6,151 nt of DNA from JAZDMK01 sp043800975 (GTDB lineage Bacteria; Bacteroidota; Bacteroidia; Bacteroidales; JAHJDW01): the NCBI GenBank assembly GCA_043800975.1, contig JAZDMK010000053.1, positions 1-6,151 on the forward strand, read 5' to 3'. Positions 1 through 5,782 of the stretch are shown here, piece after piece (position 1 is the first letter of the stretch; every line of letters starts with the position of its first letter). The position numbers and the translations under genes are program-made. The notes beneath the pieces were generated by a model, which was given only the letters and a program-made list of their open reading frames with translations, did not search any database and was not told the origin of the DNA.

Positions 1-144
1 CTGAAAGGCTCAATAACTATTACAGGTGTTCATATTCCGATTCTGCCTCAAATTTACAATCCCATTCTGGATGAACTGGAGAAGATGAACATAAAAATGA
101 CAGAAGAGTACGGTCTTCCATTATCAGAGCATATCAGCTGCTGA
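1..144 (+). CDS. C-terminal end of a saccharopine dehydrogenase-like protein (5' partial)
   Basis: Frame 1 is open from the first base and ends at TGA 142-144, giving 47 codons of a gene that begins outside the window. The tail contains the stretch GVHIPILPQIYNPILDELE, which resembles the C-terminal end of saccharopine dehydrogenase / saccharopine reductase family proteins (pattern G-V-x-x-P-x-x-P-x-I-Y-x-P-(V/I)-L-x-E-L). Those are NAD(P)-dependent cytoplasmic enzymes of lysine metabolism. Only this short tail is visible: the Rossmann fold and catalytic residues are outside, so the assignment rests on memory of the C-terminal pattern and is moderate. It converges on the Hpt gene with a 2-nt gap between stop codons, and its last codons form one arm of a hairpin. 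Another oxidoreductase with a similar C-terminal helix cannot be excluded. Confidence 0.55.
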   Translation: MKGSITITGVHIPILPQIYNPILDELEKMNIKMTEEYGLPLSEHISC

Positions 145-147
145 TAT
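131..147. terminator. Hairpin spanning two convergent stop codons
   Basis: ATATCAG (131-137), a 3-nt CTG loop and CTGATAT (141-147) form a perfect 7-bp stem; as DNA it is an 8-bp palindrome around T139. It contains the stop of the + strand gene (142-144) and touches the stop of the minus-strand Hpt gene (147-149). No strong T tract follows on either strand, although the + strand continues T-rich (tattatttg). With only 2 nt between the genes there is no other room for a terminator, so a role as a weak bidirectional terminator or RNA 3'-end stabiliser is an inference. Confidence 0.4.
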
Positions 148-494
148 TATTTGTCATTCTTCATAAATTCGCTGAGTTCAGCGGAAGCCTTAGCAGAAAG
201 AATGTTAACTTTTTGAAGTATACTTTTTAATTCTTCAATATTGTTTTTGCCTTTGGCAATTTGCTCTGCCATATTCAGGGTTTCATAAATTGACAAGGCT
301 CCCATAGAAAAAGCACCCGATTTATAACGATGGGCCGTTTGTTCAAACTGAAGGAAATTCTTGGTAATTATTGCTTCTTCAAAAGATTGAAGATAGGATG
401 GAACAACCGTTTTGAAAGTTTCAAATACTTCCTGACGTAATTCAGGTGTGTCAAAATTTGAGCAAAAGCTTTCAAAATTAATTACGGTATCCAC
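147..494 (-). CDS. Small stand-alone Hpt (histidine phosphotransfer) protein
   Basis: This is a single-domain histidine-phosphotransfer protein, which in phosphorelays carries a phosphoryl group between response-regulator receiver domains in the cytoplasm. The signature is AHRYKSGAFSMGA, matching the family pattern A-H-x-L-K-G-x-x-x-x-x-G-A. The phosphoacceptor would be His55 counted from the proposed start, and the Lys three residues later is kept; Leu is Tyr and the usual Gly after Lys is Ser. Helices before (PSYLQSFEEAIITKNFLQFE) and after fit the four-helix Hpt bundle, and 115 aa is the usual size for a lone Hpt domain. Start choice: an ATG at 600-602 gives 151 aa but overlaps the upstream cyanophycin synthetase-like gene by 107 bp. 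GTG 492-494 begins one base after that gene's TAA (498-496), right where the Hpt domain begins, so translational coupling is likely. A TTG at 513-515 is a weaker alternative. No kinase or receiver partner lies in the window. Confidence 0.82.
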   Translation of the reverse strand: MDTVINFESFCSNFDTPELRQEVFETFKTVVPSYLQSFEEAIITKNFLQFEQTAHRYKSGAFSMGALSIYETLNMAEQIAKGKNNIEELKSILQKVNILSAKASAELSEFMKNDK

Positions 495-495
495 T

Positions 496-3153
496 TTAAA
501 TCTTGTTTGAATCAATGAACGAATGAATAATGTTGTCAGCAAAGAAAGGTCTTCCGGATAGAATAAAAACTGCGAATCCAGGTGATCCTTTTTCAAGAGC
601 ATTTCTTATTGCTTCATCCGATTTTTCAGAAAAACTTATGATGCAATTCTTTTCAACAACTAATCCCGCGCCTTCTTTGAGTAAAGAAATAATTTCACCG
701 GGCTGACGGTTGCGTCTGTCGTCGCCTTCATAAAAATTAATTTCATCAAAAGCCTCGGCAGCCATTTGTCCCAGTCTTTTTATTTCATCATCCGTGCGAT
801 CGCCGGTAGCATCCATAGCAAGAATTTTCCTGCCTGTGTATTGAGACGCAAATGAAATTAAACCAGCCAATGCAGTTTCATTGTGAGCGTAGTCAAGAAA
901 AACGTCAAAACCATTAGCCTGATAGTGATTCAGCCTTCCCGGCAAAGAAAGATAATCAGGTTTGAATTTGCGCAAGCCATCAGCAATGCGTTCGGGTAAA
1001 ATTCCAAATGAGTATAATGATGCAACAGTTGCCAGGATATTTTCCAGCATGAATGTAGCTGTATTGTTGTACATCAACGGAATTTCCTTTAAAGAGATTA
1101 AAGGAATTCTGTTTTTATTTGAAATAATTTCAATCAAGGTTCCGCTCAGGGTAACACAAATCTTTCCTGATTCAATTTGTTTCTTTACTGTAGGCAGATT
1201 AGGATTGACGGAGAATAGCACAGGTGTGCTGTACAATCTTTTTATTACATCCAGCGTTAATTCACTGTTTGCATTTAAAACAGAAAAACCGGTTTCATAT
1301 ACTTCTTCTGCAACCACAGATTTAGCATAAGCTAAGTCTTCGATGTACTTTATATCATCAAAACCGATATGCTCATCATGGATGTTCAGAAAAATTCCGC
1401 AGTCTGCGAACTGATATCCGAGACCGTTTCGCAGAATTCCTTCACGGGATGTTTCAAGAACGGCACAGTTGATAGATGCATCTTTCAAAACCATTCCCAC
1501 ATGTTCGGGAGCAGTCATATCGCCTTCTTTCAAAAGATTGCCATTGATAAAAAGTCCTTCCGTTGTTGATAATCCTGTATAATAACCTTCGTTTCGCAAA
1601 CAAAAATCGAGAAGAAAAGCCGTCGTCGTTTTTCCTACTGTGCCGGTGACAGAAAATAAAGGAATGTGATTTTTACTTTCGGCAGGAAAAAGCATAGTAA
1701 CTAGATTGGCTGCTACATTTCGTGATTCTCCTTTAGCCGGATACAGATGCATACGGAAATCTGGAGCTGCATTAACTTCAATGACAATACCTCCGTTTTC
1801 AGAGATGGGTGTGTCAATTGAAGGAGCAATAATATCCACACCACCCACATTCAGCCCGATTGCTTTGCATGCTCTTTCGGCGAAAAATACATTTTTAGGA
1901 TGAACAATATCGGTAACGTCTTCGGAAATACCTCCCAATCGTGGATTGCCGGATGTTTTTAAACTGAAAACACGATCTTTTTCTAATATACTTTCAGTTG
2001 TTAATTCAGCATCTTTAAGCAGTTGTAATGTCACTTCATCCATTTCGATGCACGACAGAGGACTTTTGTCGCCGAAACGCCGCTCCGGTTCCTGATTTAA
2101 ATTTTCAATGAGTTTCGAAATGTTGTCAGTTCCGTTTCCAATAATAAAGGGTGGAGTAAGCTGAACTGCAGCTGCCAGTTTGTAATCAATCACCAGTAAT
2201 CTGAATATTTTTCCAGGCACAAAAGTCTGTACAATTGCTTCTTCTTCTGTACCGGCAACTTCATTACAAGCGGAAATAATATCTGCTTCGTTACTCAGGT
2301 TAAGATGTATTTTTTTACCCAGGTTTCCATCGCAGGGTTTTATAGTTATAGGTTTCTGGGTGGTTTTAAAAAATCGAACAGCTTCATCAGGATTGTCAGT
2401 ACGAATAGTTAAGGGAACAGGAATGCCGGCATCATCAAGGATTTGATACGTTAAGAATTTGTTGTCGGCTGTTTCAACAGCAAGCATGTTTGTATCGGAA
2501 GTAATGGTTGCTCTAAGGCGTTTTTGATAACATCCGGTTCCGAGTTGAATGAGATTATACTGATCAAGACGTAAAAAAGGAATTCCGCGTTTTGTTGCTT
2601 CATTTACGATAGCCTGCGTACTGGGTCCCAAAAGACGATGTTCACGAATCAGCTCCAGGTTACGGATAACTTCGGCAACATTAAATTCCTGATTGAGAAG
2701 AATGCTGTTGATAAGATTGACAGCTGCTTTCGCACAATAAATTCCGGCAGCTTTATCAAAAAAACGGAAAATAATATTAAACACACCTTCCTGCAAAGTG
2801 CTGCGGGTTTTGCCATAGGCAACATCCATACCGGCGAGCGTTTGCAACTCAATGGCGACATGCTCTGTAACATGCCCCAGTAAAGTTCCTTCCTGAACAC
2901 GCATAAAAAAACCGCCGGGTTTTCCTTCCGAACAAAAATGGTCGTGAAGGGAAGGAACACGTGTTTTAAGTTTTTCAAAAAAATCGGGAATCTGGTTGGT
3001 CGTAACTTCATTATAAATGCCCAGATTCAAGCGTATTAAAACAACAGGGCCGGCACTGAAATAATTTGCACCGCCCATCACATGCAACTTTTCTACAATG
3101 AGCGGACCTTCATGTATAGAATAACTATCGCTGAGTTCAGGTTTAAAATTCAT
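496..3153 (-). CDS. cphA: Cyanophycin synthetase family protein (ATP-grasp + Mur-ligase fusion)
   Basis: This is an 885-residue member of the cyanophycin synthetase family, cytoplasmic enzymes that extend a poly-aspartate backbone with Asp and attach Arg (or Lys) to its side chains using ATP. Three domains are visible. The N domain (about 1-178) has MGGANYFS (family: RGPNYWS) and EHVAIELQ. The ATP-grasp domain (about 179-492) has KPCDGNLGKK near 272-281, GNGTDNISKLIE (339-350), DVTDIVHP and the metal-ligand segment IEVNAAPDFRMHL (E459, N461). The Mur-ligase-like domain (about 493-885) has the P-loop GTVGKTTT (504-511), TAPEHVGMVLKD, REGILRNGLG, NIHDEHIG, LPGRLN and DYAHNETAL. Length matches the family (about 870-900 aa). 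ATG 3151-3153 was chosen over an in-frame ATG at 3280-3282, because the 43 extra residues would lie upstream of a promoter -7 box and resemble nothing in the family. Several ATP-binding loops deviate from consensus, so polymer synthesis is not certain. No cyanophycinase gene is in view; the Hpt gene follows immediately. Confidence 0.9.
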   Translation of the reverse strand: MNFKPELSDSYSIHEGPLIVEKLHVMGGANYFSAGPVVLIRLNLGIYNEVTTNQIPDFFEKLKTRVPSLHDHFCSEGKPGGFFMRVQEGTLLGHVTEHVAIELQTLAGMDVAYGKTRSTLQEGVFNIIFRFFDKAAGIYCAKAAVNLINSILLNQEFNVAEVIRNLELIREHRLLGPSTQAIVNEATKRGIPFLRLDQYNLIQLGTGCYQKRLRATITSDTNMLAVETADNKFLTYQILDDAGIPVPLTIRTDNPDEAVRFFKTTQKPITIKPCDGNLGKKIHLNLSNEADIISACNEVAGTEEEAIVQTFVPGKIFRLLVIDYKLAAAVQLTPPFIIGNGTDNISKLIENLNQEPERRFGDKSPLSCIEMDEVTLQLLKDAELTTESILEKDRVFSLKTSGNPRLGGISEDVTDIVHPKNVFFAERACKAIGLNVGGVDIIAPSIDTPISENGGIVIEVNAAPDFRMHLYPAKGESRNVAANLVTMLFPAESKNHIPLFSVTGTVGKTTTAFLLDFCLRNEGYYTGLSTTEGLFINGNLLKEGDMTAPEHVGMVLKDASINCAVLETSREGILRNGLGYQFADCGIFLNIHDEHIGFDDIKYIEDLAYAKSVVAEEVYETGFSVLNANSELTLDVIKRLYSTPVLFSVNPNLPTVKKQIESGKICVTLSGTLIEIISNKNRIPLISLKEIPLMYNNTATFMLENILATVASLYSFGILPERIADGLRKFKPDYLSLPGRLNHYQANGFDVFLDYAHNETALAGLISFASQYTGRKILAMDATGDRTDDEIKRLGQMAAEAFDEINFYEGDDRRNRQPGEIISLLKEGAGLVVEKNCIISFSEKSDEAIRNALEKGSPGFAVFILSGRPFFADNIIHSFIDSNKI

Positions 3154-3170
3154 TCTTTTTGACTGAAGTG

Positions 3171-3178
3171 CAAAAATA
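3171..3178 (-). promoter_or_regulatory. Bacteroidota -7 box for the cyanophycin synthetase-like operon
   Basis: The minus strand reads TATTTTTG here, a perfect match to the Bacteroidota -7 element TAnnTTTG. It lies 17 nt before ATG 3153, so transcription would begin near 3165 with a leader of roughly a dozen bases. The -33 TTTG element is not convincing: only a TGTTA lies at the right distance. The placement supports the 3153 start and rules against the longer reading frame. No Shine-Dalgarno is present; the leader is A-rich (tcaaaaagaATG). Confidence 0.55.
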
Positions 3179-3243
3179 CGCAGAATGTTAATGATAATAA
3201 CATTTGAGCTTCTTCGATGAACTTTTTTAAGCAAAATAAATCG

Positions 3244-3286
3244 ATCACTTAGTTTAATAACGAATACATATGATAGAATCACTTAG
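3244..3286. repeat. Pair of 9-bp direct repeats in the divergent promoter region
   Basis: ATCACTTAG occurs at 3244-3252 and again at 3278-3286, 34 bp start to start, in the 181-bp gap between the divergent operons. The second copy ends about 21 bp upstream of the + strand -7 box, near its expected -33 position. The pair could be an operator for a dimeric regulator, but a chance repeat of this length in AT-rich DNA is possible. Confidence 0.3.
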
Positions 3287-3307
3287 ATAAAAGTTCAATA
3301 TGTTTTT

Positions 3308-3315
3308 TATATTTG
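3308..3315 (+). promoter_or_regulatory. Bacteroidota -7 box for the SHOCT/TPR operon
   Basis: TATATTTG matches TAnnTTTG exactly and lies 19 nt before ATG 3335, which would give a leader of roughly 14 nt. No clear TTTG -33 element stands at the expected distance. Together with the minus-strand box at 3171-3178 it makes 3154-3334 a divergent promoter region. Confidence 0.55.
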
Positions 3316-3334
3316 CATGCATCAAGAATGAAAA

Positions 3335-4243
3335 ATGAACCTCATGAAACATATTCTGATTTTATTTCTTCTCCTAATTTCTGTGCAAATTCATGCACAA
3401 AGCGATGTTGAACAAAAAATTAAAGACCGTGAAGAAAAGTACAGCGATTTTCAGGTGATGCAGAATTCTGCTCAGTCAGATTCTTCGTATGTTAAATCGG
3501 CTACTGCTTTGCAAAAGCTTCGTGAAGTTGTAGAGCTTGATAATGATATCATCGATGTGTTAAGCAGCAGATCGGGATCAGCGAAAGAAGACAGTATCCG
3601 CATAAAAACATTAACCGATGAAAGCAATGTGATGACGCAGGAATTTGAGAATCAATCGCAGATGCGGATTTATCTCTTTTCAGCGATAGGCTTGTTCTTT
3701 ATACTTTTTGGCATTTTCCTTATTCTTTATCTTGGAGTCAAAGGAAAAGTATCGGATTACCGCCATGAGTCGGAAATTGAAAAACAGAAATCACACAAGC
3801 TCGATGCTGAAGTTTCCAAACTGAAAGAGGAAGCTAAAAAGGAATATGGAAATCTGAAAGAAGCTACAGACGATGAATTGACGAAAAGAAGCCGGCGTGA
3901 AACTGAATTGATGGATGAAATCGAGAAATTAAAAATGAACCCTCAACTGACAGCTTCTGATCAGGATGTACTTGCTGAAGTTGAGAAAGCCAGAATTGAA
4001 CTTACAAAGACAACGGAGATATTAGAGAAGGAAATGCGCCAGAAGCATGAACTGGAACAGAAGGTGAAATATCTGCAGGATGCATTGGATAAAAAAGCAG
4101 TTTCACCTGAAGTTGAACAACGTCTTACTTCGCTTGAGCTTTCAGTTACTAGAATGGAAAAACTTACCCGTTTACGTGAGATAAATGCCATCACGCAGGA
4201 AGAATTCGATTTGAAGAAAAAAGATATTCTGAACGAACTTTAA
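3335..4243 (+). CDS. Membrane-anchored coiled-coil protein with C-terminal SHOCT-like motif
   Basis: I do not recognise this 302-aa protein by name, but its architecture is clear. An N-terminal signal peptide (about 1-22, basic start, long Leu/Ile core, ending I-H-A-Q) is followed by a charged extracytoplasmic segment (23-109). One strong membrane span (about 111-135) follows, then a Glu/Lys-rich region likely to be coiled coil (about 143-255). The last 30 residues, M-E-K-L-T-R-L-R-E-(INA)-I-T-Q-E-E-F-D-L-K-K-K-D-I-L, fit the SHOCT pattern (short C-terminal domain: L-x-x-L-x-x-x-G-x-I-T-x-E-E-F-x-x-x-K-x-x-L-L), except that the usual Gly is Asn or Ala. SHOCT segments are associated with oligomerisation. 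The predicted topology puts the coiled coil and SHOCT in the cytoplasm. ATG 3335 follows the -7 box; an in-frame ATG at 3344 (MKHILIL) is an equally good signal-peptide start. The TPR gene begins 19 nt downstream, so cotranscription is likely. Role unknown; a scaffold or anchor is inferred. Confidence 0.85.
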   Translation: MNLMKHILILFLLLISVQIHAQSDVEQKIKDREEKYSDFQVMQNSAQSDSSYVKSATALQKLREVVELDNDIIDVLSSRSGSAKEDSIRIKTLTDESNVMTQEFENQSQMRIYLFSAIGLFFILFGIFLILYLGVKGKVSDYRHESEIEKQKSHKLDAEVSKLKEEAKKEYGNLKEATDDELTKRSRRETELMDEIEKLKMNPQLTASDQDVLAEVEKARIELTKTTEILEKEMRQKHELEQKVKYLQDALDKKAVSPEVEQRLTSLELSVTRMEKLTRLREINAITQEEFDLKKKDILNEL

Positions 4244-4262
4244 AAATTGACGCATTTTAACT

Positions 4263-5552
4263 ATGCGGAAAATCGTAACACTATTATTTGTAATCATTGG
4301 TTTTGTATCTTATGCACAGGATGCTCAAAAATTGCTGAATCAATCTGAAGAACTTCGTTATTCTGATATCGCAAAAGCAATTGTATTGGCAGATCAGGCA
4401 GTGAAAGAAGCTGAGATACTGACTGACCTTGGTTTAAAAGCCAGTATTTTGAAGAACCGTGGCGTTCTTCATTTTTTTCAGGGAGAATATGAGAAGGCTG
4501 CAAGTCTTTACCTGCAGGCGATTCCGTTATATGAAAAAGCGAAAAACAGAAAAGGCGTGTCTGCCTGTAATAATAATTTAGGTGTGATTTATTTGGAACA
4601 AGGTGATTATCCAAAAGCTTTGCAGTATTATTCCAGATCCATCGACATTGATAAGGAATTGAACGATACACTGGGTGTAGCAACTTCCTATAATAATATT
4701 TCTGTTGTTTATTCGAATATAGGTCGGCTCGAAATGGCTGCGAATTCTATTGAAAAAGCAATTGTGCTGTATCAGGTTCTGAAGAAGGAAGGTGAACTGA
4801 CCGATTGTTTTATTAATCTTGGATACATTTATGAAAGTGCAGGGCGTTATCCAAAAGCGCTGGAATATTACGGAAAAGCTTTGCAGCTTGCACGTTATTT
4901 TAAAAACAGAAAAGCGGAAGCCAACAGTTTAAACAATACAGGATTTGTTTTCTATCAGATTTCGGATTATAAAAATGCTTTTCAGAATATTAATGAGGCA
5001 CTTGTTATACGCGAAGAAATCAACGACAGAGCCGGTATTGCCACTAGTCTTAATAACATGGGTGCTATTTACTCCGAACAGGGAAAGTACAATGAAGCAA
5101 ATCAATATTATCAGCAATCGCTGAAACTGAATGAAGAAATGGAAGACCAACGAGGTATTGCCAATAATTTTCTACAGATTGGAAAAAACCTGCTGGCTCA
5201 GGCTGAATATAGTAAAGCTCTTACCTATACAATAGAATCCGTTACAATCATAAAAAGTATTTCTGCATTATTTGATTTTCCGGTTGCGTACCAGCAACTT
5301 TCAATTATTCATTCGAAGATGGGTTCTAACGATTCAGCCGATTATTATGACAAACTGTTTAATCAATATTCTGATTCTTTGAAGTGGGAAGAAGAAAGCG
5401 ATACAGCGAGTATTCAGCAGACAAAGGAAATTGCATATGAAAATGAAAGTGAAGGGAACAGTCTTCTGACAATCATTCTTACTATCAGTATTGCAATTAA
5501 TATTCTCTTCTTATTTCTTTTTCTATACAAAAAAAGGAACCAGAGTTCCTGA
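4263..5552 (+). CDS. TPR-repeat protein with signal peptide and C-terminal membrane anchor
   Basis: This 429-aa protein has a signal peptide (about 1-18, ending VSYAQ). It is followed by at least seven tetratricopeptide repeats of 40-residue period: about 60-93, 100-133, 140-173, 180-213, 220-253, 260-293 and 300-333, with weaker repeats at 21-54 and 340-372. Recurring motifs are NNLGVIY/NNMGAIY, GDYPKALQYY and A-L-x-L, and the linkers carry repeated GIA or GVA segments, as in the kinesin-light-chain style TPR_12 group. A membrane span at about 401-422 is followed by only K-K-R-N-Q-S-S. TPRs bind proteins or peptides; topology places them outside the cytoplasm, in the periplasm. In many Bacteroidota proteins the same TPR-plus-span module is followed by a histidine kinase, adenylate cyclase or LuxR-type domain; none is present here. 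ATG 4263 has no Shine-Dalgarno, and a 19-nt gap from the SHOCT-like gene suggests one transcript. Confidence 0.88.
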   Translation: MRKIVTLLFVIIGFVSYAQDAQKLLNQSEELRYSDIAKAIVLADQAVKEAEILTDLGLKASILKNRGVLHFFQGEYEKAASLYLQAIPLYEKAKNRKGVSACNNNLGVIYLEQGDYPKALQYYSRSIDIDKELNDTLGVATSYNNISVVYSNIGRLEMAANSIEKAIVLYQVLKKEGELTDCFINLGYIYESAGRYPKALEYYGKALQLARYFKNRKAEANSLNNTGFVFYQISDYKNAFQNINEALVIREEINDRAGIATSLNNMGAIYSEQGKYNEANQYYQQSLKLNEEMEDQRGIANNFLQIGKNLLAQAEYSKALTYTIESVTIIKSISALFDFPVAYQQLSIIHSKMGSNDSADYYDKLFNQYSDSLKWEEESDTASIQQTKEIAYENESEGNSLLTIILTISIAINILFLFLFLYKKRNQSS

Positions 5553-5561
5553 TTCCTTTTT
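5531..5561 (+). terminator. Probable intrinsic terminator at the end of the TPR gene
   Basis: Two overlapping stems share the same left arm. AGGAAC (5535-5540) pairs with GTTCCT (5545-5550) around a CAGA loop; alternatively AAAAAGGAA (5531-5539) pairs with TTCCTTTTT (5553-5561), giving a 9-bp stem that ends in a T run. The stop codon TGA (5550-5552) lies inside the structure. The second fold resembles a symmetric A-stem-T terminator, as expected at the end of this two-gene unit. Confidence 0.55.
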
Positions 5562-5580
5562 CTGCATTCGAATCATTTTA

Positions 5581-5760
5581 TTACGCTGCTCCTTGCAGGT
5601 ACTGATCTTTTACGTAGTCGAGCAATTTCTGTTCGGGCTCTGAAATGCCACTTTAGGTGCAGAAGTGAAAAGCTCAGCGACTGAATTTTTTCGACACCTT
5701 CAACAGCCAACCCGGCAATTAGGCTGTTATAAAATGTAGCTAATTGGCAACGATTGTTTG
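5581..5760 (-). pseudogene. Possible remnant of a frame-broken gene (weak)
   Basis: Pieces of plausible protein occur in three minus-strand frames in a consistent order: N-S-L-I-A-G-L-A-V-E-G-V-E-K (about 5735-5685), then A-E-L-F-T-S-A-P-K-V-A (about 5678-5647), then S-E-P-E-Q-K-L-L-D-Y-V-K-D-Q-Y-L-Q-G-A-A ending at TAA 5583-5581. Joining them needs two single-base losses, one possibly in the A6 run opposite 5686-5691. The last piece has good amphipathic helix character. I recognise no family. Short open stretches in three frames can occur by chance, so this is only a candidate. It lies just after the TPR-gene terminator and abuts the repeat array, which could have displaced its 5' part. Confidence 0.22.
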
Positions 5761-5782
5761 ATTTTTGAGGCCGGTGGGGGCG

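Noticed and set aside
473..480. TAATTTTG on the minus strand, a TAnnTTTG match inside the Hpt gene
   Set aside because: It lies downstream of the proposed Hpt start within coding sequence, with no gene placed to use it; such matches are common by chance in AT-rich DNA.
962..1330. Plus-strand open frame inside the synthetase gene (and similar ones at 1369-1569, 1706-1903 and 2638-2883)
   Set aside because: They are antisense to a well-conserved enzyme and look like no known protein.
3154..3282. 43-codon N-terminal extension of the synthetase from ATG 3282
   Set aside because: It would run through the -7 box at 3171-3178 and has no likeness to the family N-terminus, which begins shortly after Met 3153.
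5702..5746. Two overlapping short inverted repeats (AACAGCC/GGCTGTT and CAATTAG/CTAATTG) as an attachment site or IS end
   Set aside because: The stems are only 7 bp, overlap at one base, have no integrase or transposase nearby and no target duplication; probably chance or part of decayed sequence.
5553..5780. Continuation of the TPR gene into a kinase or regulator after a frameshift
   Set aside because: A terminator-like hairpin lies on the stop codon and no plus-strand frame beyond it shows kinase or HTH motifs.
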